Of a stretch of 64,000 nucleotides of DNA, positions 24,444-32,407 are shown piece by piece; position 1 is the stretch's first letter, and each line of letters starts with the position of its first letter. A program made the position numbers and the translations under genes. The notes under the pieces are model-generated. The model had not been told where the DNA came from. It was given only the letters and a program-made list of their open reading frames with translations, and did no database searches. Origin of the DNA: Desulfurococcales archaeon (GTDB taxonomy: Archaea > Thermoproteota > Thermoprotei_A > Sulfolobales > Desulfurococcaceae); NCBI GenBank assembly GCA_015520735.1, contig WAPN01000021.1, forward strand, positions 1 to 64,000. Reading direction: 5' to 3'.

Positions 24444-25153
24444 TTGGTGCACTTGTCGGGCTAATCTATAGGTCCCTGTTCATGAGCGGGGAGACCGGAT
24501 TGAAAACAGTGCCGAGCGTGCTGAAAATAACTTTAATTATCCTCTCGGCACTGACCTATATCCCCTTTTATAGCGAGCCCTACATACCTGTCCTAATACT
24601 GTCAATAATAGGTCTCCTAGGCTTAAACAGATGGTGGGTAGGAGCGAGCTTAGCATTATCAAGTATCCCGGGGATATGGTATGGCTTAACAGCGTATCTA
24701 TTCGGGTTTCTCGGTTTCGCAGCTCATATATCCCCCATAGATGCCCTCATGATCTATTTCAGAACCACTTACATTTCATTCCTAGTCTTGTTTGCTGGCT
24801 CGATAATTAGTCCTGTCCAACTATCTAATTTCCTCATAAAAATAGGGTTGGGAGACAAGGCAATTACACCCATAATCCTATGGAGAACTATGCCTGCGGG
24901 ACTCCATGATATGATGGAGTCCCTTGCGATCGGGACTCTTAAAGGTGAGAAAGCTTGGAAGAGGCTCGGCCCAGCAACCGCTAGCATGATAGAGTACAGC
25001 CAGTTCGTCTGGGAAAACAATTACTACAGGCTCGAATCACCTCTCAAAGCACTTCTGCCCTATAGTTCGGAAAAAAAGTACATCGCTCTTGTACTAGCCA
25101 GCATACTTATTGAGACTTCTATCCTAGTTCTTTATGTGCTTGGAATAGTTTGA
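24434..25153 (+). CDS. ECF transporter T (coupling) component
   Basis: A 239-residue membrane protein with about five hydrophobic helices and a long cytoplasmic part carrying ILWRTMPAGLHDMMESLAIGTLKGEKAWKRLGPATASMIEYS, which fits the coupling helices of EcfT. ATG 24434 has GGAGG ten bases upstream and overlaps the ATPase stop. It completes the S-A-T operon 22394-25153. The Ala-Arg-Gly motifs of EcfT are not exact. Confidence 0.7.
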   Translation: MQIIGALVGLIYRSLFMSGETGLKTVPSVLKITLIILSALTYIPFYSEPYIPVLILSIIGLLGLNRWWVGASLALSSIPGIWYGLTAYLFGFLGFAAHISPIDALMIYFRTTYISFLVLFAGSIISPVQLSNFLIKIGLGDKAITPIILWRTMPAGLHDMMESLAIGTLKGEKAWKRLGPATASMIEYSQFVWENNYYRLESPLKALLPYSSEKKYIALVLASILIETSILVLYVLGIV

Positions 25154-25234
25154 TCCGACAGCCACCGCTTCATCATCGCCGAGGAAGGCTCTAGGTGTGT
25201 TCGGGACCTTCTTCATCCAGTGTATCATTTTCAT
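25124..25234 (-). CDS. Possible small protein antisense to the end of the ECF operon
   Basis: A 36-codon frame with ATG at 25234, reading MKMIHWMKKVPNTPRAFLG then DDEAVAVGSNYSKHIKN. It occupies a relatively GC-rich patch (about 25154-25225) between the ECF T gene and an AT-rich gene, and overlaps the T gene by 30 bases. The composition looks protein-like, but the same strand also has GATGATGA, a possible C box, without a convincing D box. I cannot decide between a small protein, a small RNA and chance. Confidence 0.25.
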   Translation of the reverse strand: MKMIHWMKKVPNTPRAFLGDDEAVAVGSNYSKHIKN

Positions 25235-25261
25235 AAACCACTAAAATAATGTTTTAACTGG

Positions 25262-26083
25262 GTGACAATACCAGTGAGAATATTTGGCCAAAAAACAGTA
25301 GATGACGAGATAATATCTCTTCTCGCAGGATATATTGCTACAGGTTCAAGTTTATCGGAAATCGAGAATATATCACTAACAATGAATAAAGATGTTCTGA
25401 CCGCAAAAATATATGGAAAAAACATAATGATTACTACGCACGATCAACAGACCGAACCCGCTGGAGATATCGTTGTAATATTAAATAAACCGATTTCTGA
25501 ATCATACATGCATATTCTTAAAACAACCAATATTAAGGAGAAATGGATCACGTTCAGACTAATAAATAAATACTATTTCGTAGGCGCTTTCATTGGTTTT
25601 TACCTTGTCTCAAACAATCCAGTAGACGCCATGGATAAAGCAATCGACATAATCAAAACCATGGAGAATGATAATCCTGTTTCAAGTGTCTGGGAGAGAC
25701 TAAACTATTACAGGGTGTACAAACGATTGTTGGAGGCTACTGAGCGCTTATTATCTAGGAGTAATTTACTTGAAATACAGGGTCGCAGGAGCAAAGAGAT
25801 ACTTATTGGTTTCATGAATGATGATCTAAACGTTTTCGCCTCCAAGATAATAGTATGGGGTAGAAGCACGTTTACAACTCCCCCCGTAAGAATAGTATCT
25901 ATAAAGAACCTATTACCAGGGACGAATGTGAGAAAAAGATCATTTATTTGTCTCGATACAAATATTCTAGAAAATAATAGAGCATTATTTGAGTGTAATA
26001 ATAAATATTGTTGTATTTTTGGCGATGATCCAATCAAACTAGTTATTAGACTTGAAAAATTCTTCAGTGGAAGGAAGGCCTAG
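25262..26083 (+). CDS. Unrecognised protein, 273 residues
   Basis: GTG start. A soluble protein with mixed strands and helices (KIYGKNIMITTH, AGDIVVILNKPI, YYFVGAFIGFYLVSN, AMDKAIDIIKTM) and cysteines only near the end (ICLDT, ECNNKYCCIFGDD). I do not recognise the family. It is clearly more AT-rich than the ECF genes to its left and ends four bases before the convergent DtxR-type regulator. The cluster of cysteines next to a metal-dependent regulator may or may not be meaningful. Confidence 0.55.
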   Translation: MTIPVRIFGQKTVDDEIISLLAGYIATGSSLSEIENISLTMNKDVLTAKIYGKNIMITTHDQQTEPAGDIVVILNKPISESYMHILKTTNIKEKWITFRLINKYYFVGAFIGFYLVSNNPVDAMDKAIDIIKTMENDNPVSSVWERLNYYRVYKRLLEATERLLSRSNLLEIQGRRSKEILIGFMNDDLNVFASKIIVWGRSTFTTPPVRIVSIKNLLPGTNVRKRSFICLDTNILENNRALFECNNKYCCIFGDDPIKLVIRLEKFFSGRKA

Positions 26084-26087
26084 CATT

Positions 26088-26510
26088 TTATTTCACATTG
26101 ATCTCATCGAGGAAATTACCGCATTTCTTAATGAATCTAATTATTTTTTCAAGTGTTATATCGTGTATGCCGTGCTCGATATAACATGCATCTTCTTCAG
26201 CAATATCATTCGGGACCCCGAGAAGTTCTAGGAATTTCGTGAGAATCTTGTGTCTCTCATAGATCGACTCCGCGTACCTGAGGCCTCTCTCCGTCAGGTA
26301 TATGTGCCCGCCTTTCTCGTATACAATATATCCTTTATTCTCTAGTCTCTTGAGGTATTCGACAACGCTGCTAGGCCTAACGCCTAGACGGCGCGCGATT
26401 TCCCTAATCTTTGGTCTCTCCCCATTCTTTAGCATGATATGTATTAATTCAAGATACTCCTCTGCCCTCCGGCTGAGATTATATTTCCTACATGTCGGAG
26501 TGGATGCCAA
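26088..26510 (-). CDS. DtxR/MntR-family metal-dependent repressor
   Basis: 140 residues (TTG start). Winged helix at residues 15-75 (KIREIARRLGVRPSSVVEYLKRLENKGYIVY), then the metal-binding dimerisation domain with His87, Cys109, Glu112, His113 and His116 (ACYIEHGIHDITLE). There is no SH3 domain, as in MntR. Such proteins repress iron or manganese genes when metal-loaded. It is the second gene of an operon with a protein disulfide oxidoreductase, whose promoter carries a perfect palindrome of DtxR type, so autoregulation is probable. Confidence 0.85.
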   Translation of the reverse strand: MASTPTCRKYNLSRRAEEYLELIHIMLKNGERPKIREIARRLGVRPSSVVEYLKRLENKGYIVYEKGGHIYLTERGLRYAESIYERHKILTKFLELLGVPNDIAEEDACYIEHGIHDITLEKIIRFIKKCGNFLDEINVK

Positions 26511-26515
26511 TTCTG

Positions 26516-27238
26516 TTAACGCCTCAACCTAGAAGCTATTTTCTCAGCGGCTGATTTAAGGAATAATACTGCCTGCTCAGCTGGTAAATATCCGTTTATC
26601 CGCTCTACTGGTGGTGCGCCATAGGTATCATATTCCGAGGGATCCGTTATTACCACATCGGGTACGTACGATACACCATATATATCTGCTTCACGAGGGT
26701 TTTCCATAGCTTCTATAGTTTCAACAATTAGTTTGCCGTTTACCAGGCCAAACTGATTGAATTGATCAACGACAAGCGGGCAATACGGACACTCAGGAGT
26801 CACAAATATCTTTATGTGGATGGGAACATCTATCTCCCTGACTATTTTAATCACGTTTTCCTGTAGCTTTACATTACCCCAATCAACATATCGATGAATG
26901 TATATGAACGGTGCAAACTCTTGTCCGCTCGGCAACCCGTAGTACCTTATATTTCTCTTCGGTGTATCATAAATGAATGCGGGAAGATATCTAGGCTTTA
27001 GTAGCTTTGCTTCTGGACTATTCTTGCCGATTATGTGGAACTTCAGCTTACCTCCACTAATCCTCTCAAGTTCTTCTGCAAGGATCTTTGCTTCTTTACA
27101 TGTGGCGCAACTAGGTGTTCTACTGGTTGGAGCTATCGGGTCATCTACTACCAGTACATCAACGAGTTCTTTTTTCATTTGTCCGAATATTGTTCTTAGT
27201 GCACTTATTGTTTCCTCATCGAATAACCCCTGCGACAT
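26516..27238 (-). CDS. Protein disulfide oxidoreductase (two thioredoxin folds)
   Basis: 240 residues made of two thioredoxin-like units. The redox pairs are CATC (Cys44, Cys47) in the first and CPYC (Cys150, Cys153) in the second, each followed by a cis-proline region (KPRYLPAFI; VSYVPDVVI). PDOs form and shuffle disulfides in the cytoplasm of hyperthermophiles, which use many intracellular disulfides. ATG follows GGTG. It precedes the DtxR-type regulator by five bases, an unusual pairing of disulfide and metal control. Confidence 0.85.
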   Translation of the reverse strand: MSQGLFDEETISALRTIFGQMKKELVDVLVVDDPIAPTSRTPSCATCKEAKILAEELERISGGKLKFHIIGKNSPEAKLLKPRYLPAFIYDTPKRNIRYYGLPSGQEFAPFIYIHRYVDWGNVKLQENVIKIVREIDVPIHIKIFVTPECPYCPLVVDQFNQFGLVNGKLIVETIEAMENPREADIYGVSYVPDVVITDPSEYDTYGAPPVERINGYLPAEQAVLFLKSAAEKIASRLRR

Positions 27239-27259
27239 AACCTACACCATACATCATCT

Positions 27260-27277
27260 TGTTAGGCATGCCTAACA
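27260..27277. promoter_or_regulatory. Perfect 18-base palindrome, operator of the PDO/DtxR operon
   Basis: TGTTAGGCATGCCTAACA is fully symmetric. Its core TTAGGCATGCCTAA resembles known DtxR/IdeR/SirR-type boxes (TTAGG...CCTAA). It lies 21 bases before the PDO start and downstream, on the minus strand, of a TATA-like TTATTATAAGG near 27296-27306, so it covers the expected transcription start. The DtxR-family protein of the same operon is the obvious ligand. Confidence 0.7.
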
Positions 27278-27369
27278 CAGTTATCGTAAAAATTCCTTAT
27301 AATAATTCCGCTCTCACGCGACAGATTATTACCGTTTAAAAACATAATAATTTGATCAGGGATGAGAAA

Positions 27370-28161
27370 GTGCCCAAGAAAACGCTAATGCTAAGAATAC
27401 TCGAGTTCCTCAAAGAATACAGCGGTGCTACAATAAAGGATATCGCCACAACTCTAGGAATATCCATGTCACTCGCAAGAACTGTTGTCTACAGGCTACG
27501 CAACAATGGCTACATCGAGAAGGCGGGAAAGGGATACATACTGACAGATAAGGGAGAATGGTTTGTTAACAAGTTTGGTGAACCTAGAGAAGAGAGCGTT
27601 GAAGAATTCTCTATAGAAGCTCAAAGCGAAGAAGCTATACATGAGATTACATCGTCCAAAGAACAGGAGGTAGAAGCCGAGACTAAAACGCAAGAGTATA
27701 AAATAATATATCCAAAAACTACGGAAGAGCCTCTAACCGATCTTGAAGAGAAGATACGGCGGATCGAAAAAGAGATCATAAGGATAGAAGAACAGATATC
27801 TAGTCTTAGGCAAGAACTTGGTAAAATCAGAGAGGAACTAAAGAAAGCAAAAACCCGGGGAACCAAGAAAAAGAAGAACAAAAAAGAAGAAGAGAAAAGC
27901 TTACCAAAACCAATTATGTATATCAACGAGGCAATGAATGCGCTAGGATCTATGTTTAACACGCTAGTCTACCAAGGCTGTATTGAGGTCGTGGGTAGAC
28001 TTGCAGTAGATAAGAAATTCTATGAAGAATTCATTAAGAAATTCCCATTGTCTATCCGTGAAGCTGAAAAGCTACCTCCCCTTGAGAAGACATTATTAGA
28101 GGAAATGAAGCGGGATGCGAGAGTAATACTCTATGCGGGAAAAGAGTATCGGCTCGTATGA
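27370..28161 (+). CDS. Winged-helix protein with coiled coil
   Basis: 263 residues. The N-terminal winged helix (ATIKDIATTLGISMSLARTVVYRLRNNGYIEKAGKGYILTDKGE) is of MarR/IclR-like layout. An acidic linker follows, then a coiled coil LEEKIRRIEKEIIRIEEQISSLRQELGKIREELKK and a lysine-rich patch. The C-terminal 80 residues (YINEAMNALGSMFNTLVYQGC to the end) are a separate helical domain. GTG 27370 fits GGGATGAG upstream; TTG 27352 is also in frame. It overlaps the next gene by 29 bases. It looks DNA-binding, possibly chromosomal or regulatory; no closer assignment. Confidence 0.6.
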   Translation: MPKKTLMLRILEFLKEYSGATIKDIATTLGISMSLARTVVYRLRNNGYIEKAGKGYILTDKGEWFVNKFGEPREESVEEFSIEAQSEEAIHEITSSKEQEVEAETKTQEYKIIYPKTTEEPLTDLEEKIRRIEKEIIRIEEQISSLRQELGKIREELKKAKTRGTKKKKNKKEEEKSLPKPIMYINEAMNALGSMFNTLVYQGCIEVVGRLAVDKKFYEEFIKKFPLSIREAEKLPPLEKTLLEEMKRDARVILYAGKEYRLV

Positions 28162-28942
28162 GGAAATTATTCGTAACCTGCCTCCACGTCTACATTTATC
28201 GACATATAAAGATTCGATCAAGAAACTCCATGAAATCATAGATCTTCTTGGAATTAGATATGGTGGTATAAGGTATACTGGTATCAAAGAGTTAGATCCA
28301 TTTAACCTATATGCAACACAGCCCGTCCTAGAATCGGATAAGCTTGGACTAGTTTTGTACTTGGTTCTCTTCAAAGAATATGATGTGCCAGTGATAGTCG
28401 CATACAATAGCAGAGGAGAATACTATATTCTAGACGGCCATCATAGAGCTCGAGTATATGTATGGCTTAGAAAAAAGCTCCCAGCTCATCTTATCTATGT
28501 TCCAGCATACAGGCCTAGAATAAGTAATCCTTTATGTGTAACTGATGTCATCAATCCTCCATCCGGTACACCAGATGAAATCCTACCCCTTAGACACATG
28601 GTTAATACGATCGTTTTCCTTGAGAAGATGCATGGCATAATCGCGAGGATATGGAGGGAGGAACCGCTTGTTAAAATTCTTAAGCCGACGCAGCCTCCAT
28701 CACCAATACTGGGAACACAAGATGGGATTTATTCATTATTGCCAATACTTGTATATGATTATCTAGGCTCAAAATACGTTGTAGATGGACACAAGAGAAC
28801 CTGTAAAGCGATTCTTCAAGGAATCGATAAGATCAAAGCAATAACCTTCACTTTGCATACCTATATTGGCTTGATCAGGGTAGGTGAGTGCATAGGCTAT
28901 GATTCATTCGATGAAAAATACTGTAGAGCCGAAGAAAGGTAA
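28133..28942 (+). CDS. Tandem ParB/sulfiredoxin-fold protein (SerK-like)
   Basis: 269 residues with two ParB/Srx-type nucleotide-binding units: VIVAYNSRGEYYILDGHHRARVYVWL (DGHHR at 101-105) and ILVYDYLGSKYVVDGHKRTCKAIL (DGHKR at 218-222). In this superfamily the loop binds nucleotide phosphates; archaeal SerK uses it for ADP-dependent serine phosphorylation, and ParB itself is a CTPase. A tandem duplication in one chain is unusual to me. Overlap with the winged-helix gene upstream means co-expression. It may be a small-molecule kinase or a DNA-segregation-like NTPase. Confidence 0.65.
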   Translation: MREKSIGSYEEIIRNLPPRLHLSTYKDSIKKLHEIIDLLGIRYGGIRYTGIKELDPFNLYATQPVLESDKLGLVLYLVLFKEYDVPVIVAYNSRGEYYILDGHHRARVYVWLRKKLPAHLIYVPAYRPRISNPLCVTDVINPPSGTPDEILPLRHMVNTIVFLEKMHGIIARIWREEPLVKILKPTQPPSPILGTQDGIYSLLPILVYDYLGSKYVVDGHKRTCKAILQGIDKIKAITFTLHTYIGLIRVGECIGYDSFDEKYCRAEER

Positions 28943-28996
28943 ATGATCTATTATTGCAAGTCGTACGAACGTTATATCAAAATATCAAAAGGAACA

Positions 28997-29500
28997 CTAT
29001 ATCTTCTCGACTATTATGTCGATATTCGGTAACAATATTAAGCGATAATCATCCTTGAATCTAAGCCTTTCATCAACAATGTCTCGGCGCTCAAGTACAT
29101 TTATTAGCTCTAAGCCTCTAAACGGGATCTTTATCTTCTTCTTATCCGCTATTGAGTATATCTTTCTTGCTACCTCATCGAGAGGTTCTCCTTTCTTTAC
29201 CGTTATGTAAATAACGTTTGTTATAGCTTCGTACAGGTTGATCGTGTTCATCGCTTTCTCATATTTCTGTGAAAATCTTTTTAGAACCGCATACACATTG
29301 CTCCTGCTCATACCTAGGATCTCTGCAATGCGTTGGGGAGTGTATCCCCTGATGTAATGGAGGAGCGATATCGCTATTTCCTCTAGAGTGTAAAAAGATC
29401 TTTCGATCCTGTTCCTTGAATACATTTCGATGAATCGTTTCAGCTCCTCTTCATCACCTTTTGTAACCAGATCTATTATTCTACGTATACTAATATCCAA
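28997..29500 (-). CDS. HTH transcription regulator, autoregulated candidate
   Basis: 167 residues, TTG start. Residues 38-80 give a sigma-region-4-like helix-turn-helix: TLEEIAISLLHYIRGYTPQRIAEILGMSRSNVYAVLKRFSQKY. The C-terminal half (TVKKGEPLDEVARKIYSIADKKKIKIPF and on) is unrecognised and could bind a ligand. An inverted repeat covers its own start codon and ribosome site, so binding there would block translation initiation or elongation. No co-transcribed gene is evident. Confidence 0.6.
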   Translation of the reverse strand: MDISIRRIIDLVTKGDEEELKRFIEMYSRNRIERSFYTLEEIAISLLHYIRGYTPQRIAEILGMSRSNVYAVLKRFSQKYEKAMNTINLYEAITNVIYITVKKGEPLDEVARKIYSIADKKKIKIPFRGLELINVLERRDIVDERLRFKDDYRLILLPNIDIIVEKI

Positions 29501-29518
29501 ATTTTGTCACCAAAATTT
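29499..29518. promoter_or_regulatory. Inverted repeat over the start of the HTH gene
   Basis: AAATTTTG, TCAC, CAAAATTT: eight-base arms with a four-base centre. The centre and flank, read on the minus strand, contain GGTGA, the ribosome site, and the left arm contains the TTG start codon. A TATA-like TTTTATATATAATC lies near 29551-29564. Suggests negative autoregulation. Confidence 0.45.
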
Positions 29519-29601
29519 TCTATACTCATTATCAAAAATGATCATCGATTATATATAAAAATCTAGAGATTTGCACCTATCAGTTAATACCCGTTCTTAC
29601 C

Positions 29602-30696
29602 TTATTGACTGGCCATCTCCTCGTATTCATGCGTTATTACAGGGGCATACTTCTCAGGGTGCTCGACACCGTCTGGACAGCCTTTGCCATGCCTCTTTGG
29701 ATGTCTAATCCTGCTTAGCAACACAATCCTGCTCGGCACGCTTTCGCTGAGCAACATATAGCCTGTTAGCTCGGCTAGTCTCTTGCCTATCATTCTTATT
29801 TCTTCGTGCTTCGGCATATTGGACGGCTGTAGTCTTGTTCTGCTCGAGCCAACATACATGTATGCTTTTACTTCCACATATGTCGGATTACCGATCTCGA
29901 TCAGTTTCGCGAAGCCCTTTAAAGCCTCTTCGGAGTCATTGAATCCCTTAATAATTGTTAGCCTGTAAACAGTTGGGCAGGAGAAGCTTGGGAGAAGCTT
30001 CAGGGCCTCCATTACTAGTTCCCATGCTCTCGGGACTATGGGTCTGTTGAACTCCATGAATTTCTCTTTGTTCCATGCTTCTAGGCTTATATAGAGCTGT
30101 GAGGGCTCCTCTTCCAGGCTAGCCAAAATATCTGGCCGTACACCATGCGTTACGAGGAATGTCGTCATGCCTCTTCTATGGTATTCTTTGATCAGCTCTC
30201 CTAGGCGCGGATATAGCGTTGGCTCACCTGTCAGGCTTATCGCTACGTGTTTAGGGTTCATTGCCTCCTCATACATCTTTGGATCGACGCGTGGATTACC
30301 CTTATAGCCCGACACGATCTGTTTCTGTACTTTAATGCTTTCTTCAACAATAACTTCTGGCTCATCAACTACCGGGGGCCTTGTTTCATCCCAGTGCATT
30401 CCAATGTCTTCAGGCTGTAGTCTCCAGCAATGCATGCATCTAAGCCAGCACCAAGCAGCTAATGGACTCATCTGTATGCATCTGTGGCTCTCGATCCCGT
30501 ACCAGAGGCATTTGTAGCAGAACCTCTTGTTCACGAGGGCTTCACGTGTCCAGTGGCACCTTTTAACAACACCAAGTGTCGCGATAAAATGATATCCCTG
30601 CCTCTTCATCTTCTCGTATATAGCCCTATATACAGGGCTAGAGCTCCAGAATTCTTCCCTACGTCTTCTTACTTCATCCCAATCTATACTAGGCAA
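29602..30696 (-). CDS. taw1: 4-demethylwyosine synthase Taw1 (archaeal TYW1)
   Basis: A radical SAM enzyme that builds the tricyclic wyosine base on G37 of tRNA-Phe from N1-methylguanosine and pyruvate. Cys83, Cys87 and Cys90 (CWLRCMHC) hold the SAM cluster. Cys47 (RCHW), Cys60, Cys63 (CYKC) and Cys73 (HRC) provide candidates for the second cluster. [21 protein letters not shown] and [11 protein letters not shown] are family motifs. At 364 residues it lacks the flavodoxin domain of eukaryotic TYW1, as in archaea. TTG start. Confidence 0.9.
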   Translation of the reverse strand: MPSIDWDEVRRRREEFWSSSPVYRAIYEKMKRQGYHFIATLGVVKRCHWTREALVNKRFCYKCLWYGIESHRCIQMSPLAAWCWLRCMHCWRLQPEDIGMHWDETRPPVVDEPEVIVEESIKVQKQIVSGYKGNPRVDPKMYEEAMNPKHVAISLTGEPTLYPRLGELIKEYHRRGMTTFLVTHGVRPDILASLEEEPSQLYISLEAWNKEKFMEFNRPIVPRAWELVMEALKLLPSFSCPTVYRLTIIKGFNDSEEALKGFAKLIEIGNPTYVEVKAYMYVGSSRTRLQPSNMPKHEEIRMIGKRLAELTGYMLLSESVPSRIVLLSRIRHPKRHGKGCPDGVEHPEKYAPVITHEYEEMASQ

Positions 30697-30777
30697 GATC
30701 TGGCACCAGCCACGTAATTCGTGAACCAGTAATATAACCTTGGTTTCCCACCAAAATATTATGATTGGTGTTGCGGC

Positions 30778-31500
30778 ATGTTGAAAGGAGAGATCGAGTA
30801 TGTTAGCCTTGATTCCGCCTGCACCCTATTCTGGGATATCGGGTGTGAGCCTAGGAACCCTGTACGGCCAGCACGCAACGTTCTCAAAGACATACTATGT
30901 TATCTAGAAAGGAAGGGATATGCTCCAAAGCATATTGTTGATCCCCTTAGACTATACAACGATATATGGTGTGAGATAGAGACTAAGCATCCCGGCTACC
31001 AGCACTGGCACAGGTATATATTACTGAAGTTCCTCAAGAAAGCGGGAGTTGATATTTCTGAGAGCGAAATAGAGGAGATCTATCATTATTTCATCGCCGA
31101 GAGAGCGAAATGGTTTGTCCCCTTGAATCATACGAAAATAGTTATCGAGAGGCTGGTTGGTAAGGGCTATAGACTCGTTCTCACAACAGCTACTGGTGCC
31201 CATGATCTACCCCATCGGGTTCTACAGGACAATGAGTTGATGAAATACTTTAAGATCATATATAGTACGCAGCTCGTAGGTATCCCTAAACGTAATCCAT
31301 TATTCTATACAGAACTAGCGGATCTCCTCGGGGTGGATCCGGACAGAATAGTTCATATCGGCGACTCCATCGAGAACGATATATTGCCAGCGAGAAAAGC
31401 GGGGCTGAAAACAATATATTACGGATGGAAAACCTTGTGCCGTCCAGCAGATCCCCAGCCATGCATAACATCGCTTACTGAGCTCCTCAAAATACTTTAA
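30778..31500 (+). CDS. HAD-superfamily hydrolase with a DxA nucleophile motif
   Basis: 240 residues. Motif I reads [10 protein letters not shown]: the nucleophile is Asp12, but the second Asp of DxD is Ala14. Motif II is LTTATGAHD, motif III a Lys/Arg near PKRNPLF, and motif [18 protein letters not shown]. The cap (about residues 35-115) is helical, type C1. Losing the acid/base Asp is known in phosphonatases (DxA) and dehalogenases (DxY), so the enzyme may not be an ordinary phosphatase. Stands alone between Taw1 and the sRNA candidate. Confidence 0.75.
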   Translation: MLKGEIEYVSLDSACTLFWDIGCEPRNPVRPARNVLKDILCYLERKGYAPKHIVDPLRLYNDIWCEIETKHPGYQHWHRYILLKFLKKAGVDISESEIEEIYHYFIAERAKWFVPLNHTKIVIERLVGKGYRLVLTTATGAHDLPHRVLQDNELMKYFKIIYSTQLVGIPKRNPLFYTELADLLGVDPDRIVHIGDSIENDILPARKAGLKTIYYGWKTLCRPADPQPCITSLTELLKIL

Positions 31501-31527
31501 ACACGGCTTATCAAAGTGTTACTTTGT

Positions 31528-31612
31528 AGCCGATGATGAGCGAACCCGTGTCGGAGCCTATACATTATTCCTCAATGTATAGGTTATGAAGTGGGTCGGC
31601 GTTACTGAGGCT
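31528..31612 (+). ncRNA. Probable C/D box guide sRNA with extended D'-C' hairpin
   Basis: Terminal stem AGCC (31528-31531) with GGCT (31609-31612) encloses a C box ATGATGA (31533-31539) and D box CTGA (31605-31608). Internally, D' is CGGA (31552-31555) and C' is GTTATGA (31583-31589), each one base off consensus. Guides are 12 bases (31540-31551) and 15 bases (31590-31604). Between D' and C' is a perfect 10-bp hairpin, CCTATACATT/AATGTATAGG with a 7-base loop. Such sRNAs direct 2'-O-methylation of rRNA or tRNA by fibrillarin. Targets not identified. Confidence 0.6.
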
Positions 31613-31682
31613 TCTCAATTCATTTAAATAATATTCTTGCAATCAACCATAGGACTGAGAAAGAAGCAAAGAGGGAGATAGA

Positions 31683-32402
31683 ATGGCCAAAATAACAATC
31701 CTTCACGGCTCCCCCCGAAAATACGGTGCTGTAACCAAGCTCGCATCTATAGCTGCTAAGGGCGTTGAGGACGCTGGCGGAACCCCTGAGATCATATGCC
31801 TTTACGACTATAAGATAAAAGAGTGCCTAGGATGCGTTAGTGACGATACAAAATATTGTCGATTCCCATGCATCATCAATGATGACGACTTCAATATAAT
31901 AGGGAAAAAGATCCTTGAGAGCGACGGCTTCATATTGGTTACCCCCGTATACTGGTACAGCATGAGCGGTACCATGAAGAACTTCATTGACAGACTGACA
32001 AGCATGGAGAACATGATATTCGTCACCGGCAGGAGCCTGCTCGAGGGAAAAGTAGCGGGACTAATCGCTACGGGAAACGATAGCGGGACAATATTGGCGC
32101 TCGCACATATGATGATCGTTCTAAATAGTATGGGCGTACATATCCCTGGTTGGGCCATTGCATATCATCACTCAATGGAAGATGTCACCGAGGATGACCA
32201 AGCAGTCCTCGACTCATACAATGTCGGCTACAACGTTGCGAAGCTTGCGGATACAGTAAAGAATTCTGGTACATGGTATAAGACGGACGTTGACCTTAGG
32301 AGCCTGGCAAGCCTAGCCAACAATGAGGCTGAGAAGCATAAAGCACAGCTGGAAAATAGGAGGAGGCTCTTCGAGAAACTGCTTGGTTCAGAGAAGAACT
32401 AA
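31683..32402 (+). CDS. NADPH-dependent FMN reductase-like flavoprotein
   Basis: 239 residues with the flavodoxin-like fold of the FMN reductase/iron-sulfur flavoprotein group: ITILHGSPRKYGAVTKL binds the FMN phosphate, VTPVYWYSMSGTMKNFIDRL packs on the flavin. ECLGCVSDDTKYCRFPC (about residues 47-63) carries four cysteines, like the compact cysteine motif of Isf-type proteins, so an Fe-S cluster is plausible. The helical C-terminal tail is longer than in simple reductases. Good SD GGGAGA before ATG. Electron transfer or quinone/metal reduction is likely. Confidence 0.75.
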   Translation: MAKITILHGSPRKYGAVTKLASIAAKGVEDAGGTPEIICLYDYKIKECLGCVSDDTKYCRFPCIINDDDFNIIGKKILESDGFILVTPVYWYSMSGTMKNFIDRLTSMENMIFVTGRSLLEGKVAGLIATGNDSGTILALAHMMIVLNSMGVHIPGWAIAYHHSMEDVTEDDQAVLDSYNVGYNVAKLADTVKNSGTWYKTDVDLRSLASLANNEAEKHKAQLENRRRLFEKLLGSEKN

Positions 32403-32407
32403 GAGTT

